This document shows, piece by piece, positions 10,931 through 22,800 of a stretch of 64,000 nucleotides of DNA. The DNA comes from Chaetomium olivaceum. Its lineage: Eukaryota > Ascomycota > Sordariomycetes > Sordariales > Chaetomiaceae. Location: assembly GCA_039881045.1 (NCBI GenBank), contig JAYWVB010000006.1, positions 62,001 through 126,000 of the forward strand. The letters run 5' to 3'. The translations under genes were made by a program, and so were the position numbers. The notes under the pieces are model-generated. The model ran no database searches, was not told the DNA's origin, and was given only the letters and a program-made list of their open reading frames with translations. Every line of letters starts with the position of its first letter. The first letter of the stretch is position 1.

Positions 10931-11201
10931 TGCCTGCGATGTTACAGTTTTACTTTCAAGTCCGAGGCCAGCAGAGTTTCGGCGTCGATGAGACGGATGT
11001 ACGAGTTGAGCAGTTGCCTACCTAGTTAGTGGAGTTATTCTGACTTGGTGGATATACATAAATATGGACCGCGCATTGTACATACGACTGGTTATTAATT
11101 TATTATGAAGCAATAGTCAGCTCCAGACATCATCACCTTTTCTACACCATCAACAATTTAACGGACAAACCGATCTAGGTACAAGTACCTAACCTACGAG
11201 A

Positions 11202-13114
11202 ATGAGCACCAGAACTCCCAGAAATACGGGAAACACCGGAAACACCGGGAACACTGGAAACGCTAGGAATACCGCCCGCGGCGGAAACACTGCAAACACG
11301 GGAAACACCAGAACCGCCAGAAACCCTGGAAACACTGCAAACCCTGGAAATGCTAGTAACTCCAGAAGCACCGGAAGCACTGCAAATCCCGGGAATGCTG
11401 GGAGCGCCAGAACGGCCGGGAACACTGCAAACACCAGCAATGCCGGAACCCCGGGAACCGCCAAAGCCCGGTCGCCTATATTTAGCGCCGAGATGCAGGT
11501 CTACGTCAGGCTCAAACCCAGTGTGGAAGCTGCCATCATAGAATCGAAACGAACGAACCCTACTTCCATGCCACAGCATTGGCGGGCCTGGGACCTTAAC
11601 GCCAAAAACAACGAAGATGTTCAACAGAAAGCGGTACAGCAGAGTCACGTTATTGACGCTGTTAAAGCAACGATCGACGGCGCTTTGGGTCCTGACAACG
11701 GATGGACGTGCGTGGTTAACACGAGCCTAAGAGATGACTGGCTCCGACTCGGCCCAGAGCCTCTAGGAAGGAAGTGGTGTAAGCATAAAGTCATCCCTGC
11801 TTCGTGAAAAGTGTGGCATTCTTCTCGCAATATGCTAATAACAGTATAGGGGGTGTCGAAATCGTCACGCCACCCATGTCGGTATCAAAGGAGTGGCAAC
11901 TGGAAATCAAGATGGCTTGGGAGGAACTTGACAGACGGTTCGACTTCTGGGTTGACCCCTTTTGCGGCTTCCACGTACACATATCACCAGGGCCGACCAA
12001 ACGAGACCGATATACAGTGGATCAAATTGCTAGGACGGCGAAAGCGGCGTTCTTCTGGGAGCATGCGCTGCAGCGTCTCGTGGAGAGCAGCCGTAGGTGG
12101 AATGACTACTGCCTGCCCAATGAGACCGCTTTTGCGGGTCATGAATATTTCTGCGTCCCTAACGATGGTTGGGGCCGGGTCTTCTCGAAGATCGACGATG
12201 CTGCTGCTGCTGGCGAGGCCAACCTTGTCGATAAACTCAAAGGCGGAGAGAGTCGAAAAGGCTGGACAAGAAACCTGTCGACCAACTTTTACCCTCTTAA
12301 TGAGAGTGGAACAATCGAGCTGCGTCGCCAGGGTGGCGTTGCCTCAGGTCTGAGTACCATCCGCTGCATCCTCCTGGCTGTTACGCTTCATATTAGCGCT
12401 CTCCGCTATGACTTCGATAAAGCCCGCACCTTGAAGGACAACCCAAACGAAGAAGCCCTGATCAAGGAGCTTGCTGGATGCATCAAAAACCTCCCCGAAA
12501 CATGCCACGGTACTCGATTCGTTCACTGGCTCAAATGGTGCCAACAATCCTACGCTGGCAGCCGAACTTTCACCACCGAGCAGATCAACACCAGAGAAGA
12601 AGCCTTCCGTAGGGGAGATCCTGCTCCCGAGCAGCCTTCCTATAACCACCACAGCGAGATTTGCGTACCCGAAGCGAAGGTGCTCCCCGCATACGTACTG
12701 GCTACAGTCGCAAACAGCGGCCCGGCAGCAGGCCAGGGAATTACCCTCGGGACACCAGAATCAGGAGGAGGTGTAAGGGGCGGAGGAGGGTCCACTGGAA
12801 GAGGAGGTGTAGCCCAGGGTTTGTCCACCCCGTCCCGCACCGCCGCAACCCAAGGCGGACGAGGTGGTGGAGCCGCAACAAGCGGAAGAGGGGGAGCTGC
12901 AGCTAGTGGAAGAGGAGGAGCCTCCACGAGCGGGAGAGGAGGAGGGGCCGCCAGTGGTAGAGGAGGCGGAGCATCAACCGGAACAACGCGGCCGCCCGCC
13001 GGCAGTGGCACGACGACGCGTCTGCCCGAACGCACCGCGGCCAGCTCTGGCAACACCAACACCACCGCGCCAGCTGCTGGTCAGCGCCGCCGCCAGAATG
13101 GTCAGGATGCCTAG
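11202..13114 (+). CDS. Putative amidoligase (Amidoligase_2-like) with repetitive tails
   Basis: Two exons (11202-11778, 11850-13114) with a 71-bp GTAAGC intron carrying a TGCTAATAAC branch box give 613 aa. Residues ~1-90 are degenerate GNT/GNA/GNP tripeptide repeats from a GGAAACACY-type DNA repeat. The central ~300 residues match fungal putative amidoligase enzymes, members of the glutamine-synthetase-like COOH-NH2 ligase superfamily. Diagnostic pieces are GVEIVTPPM, the CGFHVHISPG box, and NFYPLNESGTIELRRQGG, which corresponds to the GTIEFR motif. The C-terminal ~150 residues are Gly/Arg/Ser-rich (SGRGG repeats). Family knowledge suggests ATP-dependent amide-bond formation, but the substrate is unknown. 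It stands alone here, with no obvious partner genes. Confidence 0.8.
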
Positions 13115-15261
13115 TTTGGTGGTTTAGTGGCTGTCAAAGTCCCCTAGTGGCTCCGGGATTGGATGGCCGCGGGCGGCTTACATTTGCTCTTGACCGCAAG
13201 GGGTGACGTAGGGTGTATGGTGGGAGGGATTTTGAATCCCGAAGGAATCCCTTAGACATTCTTCTCTAAACGGAAACATGGGAATTCTATCCGACTTTTT
13301 TAGGTAGCACAGAGAGATTGAATTTATACGGCGTTACGGTCCGGACATTACCCAGTCGGGTATTCGCCGTTGGTCTTTGCAAAAAGGATGCGTTTCTTGA
13401 TTCGATCGTCTCCTAGTGCCATCCCATACTTCTTCTGTACAGGAACCGCTATCCCCGTCGCTACGGGACCCAATACAAGCATCCTAGCATAAGACCATCA
13501 TTTAATATTGGTATAGGGAAATGCAACTGAGATAAGGCGGTATAGGTACCAGTTAAGGGCGTGATGGGACATCTTATCTTTTCCGTGAAACTGAAATCGA
13601 AGAGTGTTTACTTGCTATCCGCGGTCCCCCTAATCCGAGAAACTCATGGGGCGGGATGGGCAACCTTAAATCACCCCTGGCCCATCCCGGGCCGGACTGG
13701 TGGCAGCAGCCAGAGCCCTGGTCGGATCCCACCGCGACAGACTGGACCATGATAATGGGAATGATAACGCGTCTGGACTGTCACTAACTAAGGGGCTGCG
13801 TTAAAGACTCGGAGAGCAGGCCGTCAATCTTCGCGGCGTCCCTGGGGTGCAGTAATAAGCCCGGATACAACGTAGGAGTCTTCCCACGGACTCATGTATT
13901 ACGCAACGCGTATATTGGCTTGCGCATAGTGTTTTTGCCGGTCCGGCCGACTGCATGGTTATCTCACCACATAACGGACTGGCCAAATACGATATACCGG
14001 GGGACGTCACAGGTGTATGCGTAGGAAGTTAGGTACAGGCACAGAACGAGTGGGTGACACGAGGTGTCAGAATACGGGATTCACTAGTCCAATCAGGCAA
14101 TCAAGTATGGTTGTTTTCAGCGCTTGTTGCGGTGCTTGTTTTTATTGTTGTTGTTCGTGTCTTCGATCCCGACATGTGGGTCCCCTCCGGGTTTTACCCG
14201 TCGAGATGAGGGGTGGTGGTTAAGCTAAACATGCCCCGTTTACTTCATATCCGAAGCCTCCACCCCGATATTCTGACACGAGGATTCCACGCTCCTCCTT
14301 GCCGAGTTAGGTAGGTAGTACATCCCCTTTCGTCTCTCCGTGGTGTCTTACGTGTTTTGGAAGTCCATTTTCTTCTAGGCCCCTAGGAGTCTTTCGTGTA
14401 CGATATGCCCGTTGACGTACTTTGGGGTACACGGCTAGAGAGACCATGGAGGAGTTACACCGGGCTATTTGAAGATCATGTTCCGATGACTATCTGACTG
14501 TTCGTAGCCCGTTACCCAGCTGATCCTTTCGTCTATTGCCGTTGTCAGTAGGATTGAATCAAATCTTGCGATTAGCATGGCGTGGTTAACATCACCTTCT
14601 AAGAATTCAGAATTTGGAGTTAGTTGTGTAGCACCAGAATTGTGAGAGGTGATTCAAGGCGAGGAGCCTACTTTCATATTGAAGCAGAGCAAAATTCAGC
14701 AGAAAGAAGTGCATGTACGTTGCGTATGGGGCGTTACTTATGTTGCGCGTATAGGACTCTGGGTAGACATTGGACAACAAAACGGGAAGGCTTTCGCGTG
14801 AAGGTTTCAAGTTTTGTCCATGGGGTAAGATAACACCATTCCTCCTCCTGTGATCAGGAGTCAAGCACAAACGCTCGACAATAGTCCCTACGTGGGCCAA
14901 CCTGAATCCAAAATTTGTTTTCGGCCTTATCACATTGGTTGCGCGCTTTGGAGTGATTTCCTGCAAATGATTAATCGGTTCCTTCCACTGGGCTATGGGC
15001 GAAGGACCAATCCGATGTGTTGATGAATACTGAACGGTTATGTACCTACCAAGGTAAATGTTCAATCCTCGGTTGACAAAAAGACTCAGTTGAACGCGAG
15101 GGGGAGGTGGTAAGCGGCGAGGTGGTAGGCAAACCATCTCCCGAACTTAGATGGAGGTCAATGGTACATTGATTACAGCCCCGATGATGTGTAAACCGAG
15201 ATGTTTTATTCATTTCACTTAACTAGTGAAACCAACATCAGACAAATATCTAGTTAAGACC
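13115..15261. other. 2.1-kb stretch without a supported gene
   Basis: Reading frames occur on both strands, the longest being 176 codons on the minus strand at 14607-15137. They lack domains, spliced partners or protein-like composition. A run of TTG/TGT codons near 14125-14160 is low-complexity DNA. Nothing else was recognised. Confidence 0.4.
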
Positions 15262-16542
15262 TTACTGATTCAAGTGCTTCTTGGCCGCTTCCGGATACCG
15301 GTCGCCAGCGACTGCTGTGTGATCCACGGCCTCTTGAAGTTCTACCGCTTCGACATCGGTCAGCTCCACCAACTTTAAGTTCTCCTCGACTCGAGACACC
15401 TTAGTTACACCGGGGATGGCGAGCACACCCTGACGCGTAACCCTGTTGATCTTACGCATTAGCTGTTTGATTCGGACCGTTCAGGGAGAAAGGGAATGCA
15501 TAGACTACACGCACCAGGCAATGGCAATTTGAGCACTCGTGCATCCCTTTTTTTGTGCAACGGCCCCGACAGCCTCAGCCAGCTCAACATTGCGTTCAAA
15601 GGCGCCCGGGCCAAAACGAGGGAAGCGGCGACGATAGTCGTCAGCCGCCAGATCATCCAGCTTCTTAAACTGACCGGTCAACCAGCCGCTCCCCACAGGG
15701 CTGTAACCGACCAGCGGGATGCCCAGCTCGCGACACGTTTCAGCCACGCCGCCATCCTCCAGCACGTGGCGTGAGAACAGGCTCAGCTCCTCCTCGACGG
15801 CCGCGGGCGGGTGGACCGCGTGCGCGCGCCGGATGGTCGCCGGGCTAACCTCGCTGAGACCGTACGAGCCGATCTTACCCTTGCGGATCAGCTCGGCAAG
15901 CGCCCCCACCGTCGTCTCGAGGGGCATCATCGGGTCGATGCGCGCGCACTCAAACAGGTCGATGGTCTTGGTACCGTTGAGCACCCGCAGTGCCTCGTCC
16001 ACCACCGCCCGCAGGCCCTGGGGGCTGCAGTCTGGTGTCTGGCTTCTGAGGTCGTACGCGCCCTTGAGGCTGGGAACCACCCGTGGCGCGTCCTCGGGGT
16101 ACTTGGTGAAGTAGTACTTGAGGAGGTGGGGAGGGAGTTGGCATTTGGGGGCCCGTAGAAGGTGCCCTATGAAGATGACGTGGGGGGGTTAGTGACTCAG
16201 TTCTGGTGGAAAGATGGGACGTGAAGGACAGGACGGGCTAGGTGAGTTGGGGGGGGAGGAAAGGTGTAGGAAGGAAAATGGTGGGAGCGAGAAGGGGGTG
16301 GCGAGAAAGCCTATTGCGTTCCAGAAGTTGGCACCATTCTCCAGGGCAGCCTTAAAGGGCTTGGTAGCCTCTTCGTGCGTAATTTTGCCCGATATGGTGA
16401 GATCTCAGGGGGCATGTTAGCCATACGTTACACAACGACATCGCCCCTGCGCACCGCAGAAGTAACACTCACTCATCATTCCTAATCCGACAGGGCCTAC
16501 AGGTTTCCCTGCTATGGTCGTTAGGACATTTGCCGGTGCCAT
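15262..16542 (-). pseudogene. Aldo/keto reductase, broken (splice donor and frame)
   Basis: Four exons are recognisable: 16542-16473, 16403-16315, 16166-15515 and 15442-15262. With one base restored the product is 330 aa, the normal size of fungal pyridoxal-reductase-like aldo/keto reductases. Recognisable pieces are GPVGLGMM, ALENGANFWNA, FYGPPNANS, IDLFECARID, GKIGSYGLSEVS, GYSPVGSGWLTG and IAWVTRQGVLAIPGV. There are two defects. The donor of intron 2 reads ATAGGC instead of GTAGGC. A one-base loss in the C-rich run near 16125-16135 shifts the frame between NANS and HLLKYYF. If the sequence is right, the gene is dead; a homopolymer error would explain only the second defect. The usual function is NADPH-dependent reduction of an aldehyde in the cytosol. 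Confidence 0.75.
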
Positions 16543-19271
16543 TGCAAACTTAGGACTTGGGAGTAGGATAGAGATATTGGAGAGAAAGTGATGTGGCTTC
16601 TTTGCGTTGGGGCAAAGGAAACGTGAATCAGAGATGTGCTGTCTCGTTCTCAACTTGTGTATAGGTACTCTTAGGATAGTCAGGTAGGCAGATAAATAAG
16701 CGTGTCTTAAACCACCCTTCTGGTCGGCCAGCCGGCCTTTGTTTAACCCATATACCACAATCATTTGTCACCGCCGTCCAATCACGCGTCAAGGCCAGAG
16801 CCTTCTTTCCACTGTTCGTCGGATCAAGTTTGTCCCTTCCATTGTGCAAAACTGTAAGTACTGACTGCAGCGGTAGTGCAAACAATTGGCCCGATCCCGT
16901 CACCAGTTTGCCAACGCGTTCAGATTGCGTGCTTAGATGCTTAAGTTGTTGGAATGTTAGTCTGGGTCTGAATGTAAACTCCGTCCCGTCCTGTGTGAGG
17001 CACTCGGACTCGCACTCCCCAGCGAGGCGTCGTATGCGGTTGTCTCCGGTAACCTCCATGCGATATCCGTCCCAGCCTCAACAGTCACCTGGTACCTACC
17101 GCACCGAATCCACCGCGGCATCCAACCTTCAGCCGCTGGTCAGCCATTGGAAAACCTGAGCGTAGGCAAGATTGGGGGCCCAACTTCCGAGCTCCATCTC
17201 TGCTTGCACCCCCACGCTTCCCCGACGGGCTCAGGGCAACAACGGGGTACTTGTACGCCGAGGCTATTCAAAGCGCCCCCATATACTTTACTCGTATGTA
17301 CAGGTACCTTTGCTCCCGGGCTTCAGAATCTCTTTCACCGTTACGGTGTTATTATGCGCAGAATCCACAGGCGCAGCAGTAGGTGTCGGGATCCGAGGTT
17401 GCCTCCCTCCTACGTCCGTGGTTGATTGCGTCAAAAATGGAATACATGCAGACAAGGATTTCCCGGAGTGAAAAATCCCTGGCAGCTACGCCAGCGTCCC
17501 GATCTTTCTTGGTCACGGCACCGCCGACGGCCTGGTTCCCTGCCGGCAGAGCGGCGGCACGTACGACGCTCTGGTGGCCCGGGGCGTGCCCGCAGGCCTG
17601 GCCCTAATTGAGGGGGCACCACGTATATGTGATTTGAGTAGCGACCCCGAGTCGGGGGGTTGGAAGGCTGCGCTGAGGGGGTACAAATTTCTGGCCAGTT
17701 TTGCGGCCTCGTTGTGTGAGTTGTGATTTGTGACGTGTGATATGGTTTGGGAGGTTGGGGTTCTGTTCGTTGGCGCCTGAGGATGTTTGCCAGCAATCGC
17801 GCCTTGGGGTGGTTCGTCGATGGCAATGTAAAACGGCCAGGTATGTACACACATGCCTTACTTACGGATGAGTATCGCGAGGCATGGAAGTTCATGTGTA
17901 AAATCAGAAATTCTGAATGGAATTCTGAAGTAATATCTCAAGGCTCCATCTTTATGCTGTCCAGGCACCGCCGCTTCGTCAACAGGGTGTCGTATCGTCT
18001 CGTCGCGAATGTCGCAGCTGGACTGTTTTGTGGTCTTTTAAGTGGCCCATCAAGTCAACAAACACATTGACAAATTAGGCAAACAAGGTTTGTATTTGGC
18101 CATCGCCCATTCTCGCAGCTTTTGGTAGGCACTTGAGGTACGCAGTAAGTTACCATGGATGTTATGGGCAAGACCCGGGGCTGGTTTGCAAAATGGGAGA
18201 GCACCGGCACGAAAAACAAGCACCAGGGTCGATCAGTCAGCCCTAACTCTAGGGCACAATGGACCCGAGAGTCTTCGACACGCAGAACAGGTTACCACTT
18301 GACGCATTCCTAGAATCGTCAGAAATAACTGCAATGACACTGCCAGGACCGTTCCACGTGACATTGACCATACGTCTTCCCGTTGTTGTCAGTTGCAGAC
18401 AAGATCAACATTATCGCCTCACAACACTTAAGTTCCTAAGGCATACCATTATACTTTAAGTTCTTATACCAGGTAGTCCAAAGAATGTTACCTCTCGTCT
18501 CCAAATCGTGGCTGAGAGAAGGAACTCTCACAACCTGAAACGAGATGACGGTCTTGGTGTCTAAGTGCAGGATCTGATCGGCCAACCTTTAGGTCGCGCA
18601 GGGAGCATGCCGCCATGAGAACCCCAAAGTTCCCATCACGGTACCAGGATCCAGGCTCTTGTTGTTTTTGTGTGTGTGGAGGTTGGAGAACGAAACTTAG
18701 GTACTGAAGGATTCGGGGTGGAGCACGTCATTGACAAAGCCGGCTGGGTGGTCTTCAAGTGGGAATGATGCTGCATACCTAATCAGTTGAACGTGTATTG
18801 TTTACAGGGATCTTTCAAAGAAAGCAATCGTCTCGCCATTAAGTTTATTTACCTGGACTTTACTTTCTTGTCTGACTTTCGTCTGCTAATTTTGTTATCA
18901 TTCTGTGATGGTTCCCTTCGTACAGCAGGACAGCCAACAACGAAGTCTCTCTTCCCAGACATCTGGGTCCAGATGTGTTGTGGAGTCAGTCTTACCTGTC
19001 ACAGCTTAGCAATGCTTGGCCGCTCTGCGGGCAATTAGGCTATTTCACAGTCTCTCTTTAAACTTCGCTTTCGTATAACGGCTGTTGTTTTCCAATGGTT
19101 GGGAGGAAACGACAGCAGGGTACCCCGCCCTCAGGTACGCAGGATTCCTCCGCAATTGGGAGTTCAGAAATTATCATCTTGTCTTGGCTCACTTAGGATA
19201 AGTGTAATCATGAGTACCATGGTAAACATTGAGAGTCATGCACGTTCTGCTCCCGCTCAGCCAGACCAGCC
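16543..19271. other. 2.7-kb intergenic stretch, no gene recognised
   Basis: Several 60-150 codon frames exist on both strands (for example 16628-17059 and 17431-17895), but all are short, overlap one another and show no domain. The region upstream of the GH115 gene may hold its promoter, but I see no site I can name. Confidence 0.35.
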
Positions 19272-22200
19272 ATGCGTCGTCAACTTTCACAGAGGCTGGC
19301 CATTGCGAGCCTTCCTTTGGGCTGCTTTGCGCTTCTTGAAAAAAGCTCGTCTCATTCGACAACCCAGGCGCTGCAAACTCACAACTAGCCATCACCAAGG
19401 CCCCTGTTCTTATTTCCCAAGATGACTTTGTTGGAGTACACATTGCCGCGAATAGTTTGGCCCGGGATCTCCAAGATATCACTGGTGTTTCGCGGACGGT
19501 CAAGAACGCGACCCTGTCTGGCATCACTGCACAATCGCACATTGGCACCGTCATCATTGCTGGCTCGGCCAACTCATCCTTGATCCGGGACCTTGCAGCC
19601 AACGGAGTCATCAACATTTCCGACATCGAAGGGAAATGGGAAACGTTCAAGACCACCGTCATAAAGCTCCCGGCTCCAAGCAGAGGCATGGCTTTGGTCA
19701 TTGCGGGAAGCGACAGAAGGGGCACCATCTTCGGGATCCATACCCTCGCAGAGCAATCTGGCCAGTCCCCTTACCACTGGTTCGCCGATGTACCGGCACA
19801 AAGGCACGCCCACATCTCCGCTCTCAACAAGACAACCATCCATGGAGAGCCTAGTGTCAAATACCGCGGCTTGTTTATCAACGACGAGGAGCCTGCATTG
19901 AACACCTGGTGGGCTCGTCAACACAACGCGACGCGCTACCCCCTCGACACGGAATTCTACGCTCACGTTTTCGATCTTCTTCTGCGTCTAAAGGCCAACT
20001 ACCTCTGGCCCGCCATGTGGAAGTCCTTCACACCACCGCCGGGAAACATCTTCTTCACAGACGACCCGGGCAACCAGCAATTGGCTGATGACTACGGCAT
20101 TGTAATCTCGACATCCCACCACGAGCCCCTGCAGAGGGCCACAAATGAGTGGAACGAGACGGAGCTGGGGCCATGGGACTGGTCGATAAACAAGGACAAC
20201 ATGACCAGGTTCATGGACGAGGGCGTTGCGAGGGCTGGAAACAATGAGTCGTACTTCACCATCGGACTGAGGGGGCTTGGCGACGAAGCAGCCAATACGG
20301 ATAACGCCATCGAAATGCTGAAAGATGTCTTCGAGACCCAGAGAGGAATCATAAACAAGTATCATGGCTCTGAAACAGCGGTGAACCAGGTCTGGGCGCT
20401 GTACAAGGAAGTCGCCTCGTACTACGACGCCGGCCTCAAGCCAGCCGAGGACATCACGTTGCTGTTTCCCGATGACAATCAGGGGAACGTCTACAGACTG
20501 CCCACCGGGAACGAGACTGAGCGGGAGGGTGGCTCAGGAATCTACTTTCACTTCGAGTACGTCGGGCTGCCACGGTCGTATAAGTGGCACAACTCGAACA
20601 ATCTGGCCAAAGTCTACAAGGAGCTTTCCCACGCCCATCTTCGCGGCGCAAACCAAATCTGGATCATGAATGTGGGGGACATTAAACCAATGGAGCTACC
20701 CTTGAACTTGGCCATGGACATGGCCTGGAACGCTGCGAGCATCAGTTTTGAGTCTCTGCCGTCGTATCTTGCCCAGTTCGCCGCTCGGGAGTTTGGGTCT
20801 CGGCATGCCGAGGATATTGCTGAGGTTCTAATGGAGCATTCCCGTCTCGTTGGCATGCGCAGGTATGAGCACATCACGCCGGCGACCTACTCGACAATCA
20901 ACTATCACGAGGCGGAAAGGGTCCTCGGCCGATGGCAGTCCCTTGCCGCTCAAGTCCGGAATTTGACTTCACAACTCGATCCCAGCTTACACCCGGCATT
21001 CTTTCAGTTGGTAGGCCACCCCGTCTTATCGGGTTCTACATACCACGCTGTTACCATCAACACCGCCTTCAACTACCGTTATGCCATCGAGCGCCGCAAC
21101 TCGGCCAACCTCGTTGCATCACAAGTCCTAGCCGACTTTGACACAGCGTACGATCTCATTGAGGAATGGGATGGCATGGTCGACGGAAAGTGGGCGGATA
21201 TGATGTCCCAAGCCGTTTACGACGCTGTTGAAGAGCCCAAGATGTGGGCCAACCCGTCGCGTGACATCCTGGCCAACTTGTCGTACGTCCAACTGCGCCA
21301 AAACATGCAATTCTCGCTTGGGAACCTTGGCCTGTACGCTGAGGAATCATCCAACCCTGTTCAGCAGGGACGATGGGCCGAATCAGTGGACGCGTCCATG
21401 CCAACGACGAACTTTGCTCCGCTGCTCCCGCAGATGGACCCTTACGGCCCCAGTATGCGGCACGTCGACGTCTTTATGCGTGGTGATTATCGTGTGCCGG
21501 TGACCTGGGTCCTCGATCCCCTCCCTGTGTCATGGCTCTCCATCACGCCCGCAAATGGCACCCTCAACGAAGACCACCCCGATGCACGACTGAACATCAC
21601 CATTGACTGGGCATCGGTCCCGAAGGATTTCAACTCTACCCTTATGGTAGGGGTACGCTCCACGCCGGCCCGCTATCCCTATTTCGACCAGATCCAAATC
21701 CCCGTACTCAACTTCCAAGCCCCCGCCTCCTTCACGGGCTTCCCCGAATCAGCCGGCTACATCACCATCGAAGCACCGCACTTCTCCCCCTCTCCCTCCA
21801 ATGACACCACCACCACCACCACCAACAACATCACCACCCCCGTCTCCCTCACTCACATCCCCCACCTCGGCACGCGCAGCACCTCCGGCGCCCTCGCGCT
21901 CCGCCCCTTCCTCTCCGCGCGCGCCGACCCCACCGCCGCCAAAACCGCGTCCGCCATCTATCCCATCTACCTCTTCACCCCCTCCGCCGACCTCACCGCG
22001 ACAATCTACATCAACGCCGGGCTCGACACCGACCCCGACCTGAAAATGGAGTTCTCTCTGACGCTGGACGCCCAGCCGGCCAACTTCACGCGCGTGCTGG
22101 GCGAGTACGTGGAGAATCCGCATGCCGGAGCGGTGCCGCCGGAGTGGATGGATCATGTGGAGGATCAGGTGTGGACTAAGACGGTGAGGTTGGGGAGGGT

Positions 22201-22348
22201 GGAGGCGGGGGAGCATAGGCTGGTGTGGAGGGTGAATTCGCCCGAGGTGTATTTGGAGAAGATTGTGGTTGATACGGGGGGTAAGGTGGGGGATAGTTAC
22301 TTGGGACCGCCGGAGACGAAGCGGGTTAGTGGCGGGAAGGTATTATAA
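19272..22348 (+). CDS. GH115 xylan alpha-1,2-glucuronidase, secreted
   Basis: The open frame from 19457 encodes most of a GH115 alpha-glucuronidase, the family that removes (4-O-methyl)glucuronic acid from xylan. Recognisable blocks are GSDRRGTIFGIHTLAEQSG, SVKYRGLFINDEEPAL, LLRLKANYLWPAMW, SHHEPLQRATNEW, LLFPDDNQGNVYRLP and GANQIWIMNVGDIKPMELP. The mature N-terminus LVSFDNPGAANSQLAI lies upstream of that ATG, and a convincing signal peptide (MRRQLSQRLAIASLPLGCFA) starts at 19272 in another frame. The two join if one A is added to the six-A run at 19339-19344, giving 1,025 aa. So either the start region is damaged or the assembly lost one base. Asn-rich glycosylation sites fit an extracellular enzyme. 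A Thr-rich insert lies near codons 835-850. No introns were seen. Confidence 0.9.
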
Positions 22349-22800
22349 TGGAAGGCAGGGGTGACGGTGATGTTGGGGTGATAGTGTAAGCGGTCACGTT
22401 GACTGTATGCAGAACTGTCGATCCCGATAGAGTTGCCGAGAGTGGTCTCGAACAAGGGGACATAATCTTAGTACCCCAGCTTAGCTGCGGCCTGATATTG
22501 CAGAGCTTTGTCTTGCACCCTGGTGCGACCACGCCCAATGGCGTCCATGCCCGCATTTTACAACGTCACAACCCATGATGGCAATACCAGTCCGGCTCTG
22601 ACTGTTGCTACGTTAAGAAGTAAGTGAAAAGTAACGTCCTCCCGAACTCCGGGGCTCTCCCCATCTTTGGGTCTGAAGTGCCAGTCGTGTAGAGTGAGTC
22701 CGGTGATAGACAACATCTTGAGACCCATGGTGATCATCCCCACATCTCTTTGCTACACGGAAACCAACAGTATCGACCGCAGATCACTTCGAAAAGTAAA
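22349..22800. other. Intergenic region between GH115 and esterase
   Basis: About 450 bp without a supported gene. It probably contains the GH115 3' end and the esterase promoter; neither boundary can be read from the sequence. Confidence 0.4.

Noticed and set aside
11189..11464. Hydrophobic minus-strand frame opposite the amidoligase N-terminus
   Set aside because: Antisense of the GGAAACACY repeat; the plus strand is spliced in frame to the amidoligase domain.
14607..15137. 176-codon minus-strand frame
   Set aside because: No domain, no intron partners and random-looking composition.
21749..22216. 155-codon Gly-rich minus-strand frame in the GH115 3' end
   Set aside because: Antisense of a Thr/Pro/Ala-rich coding stretch; no independent support.
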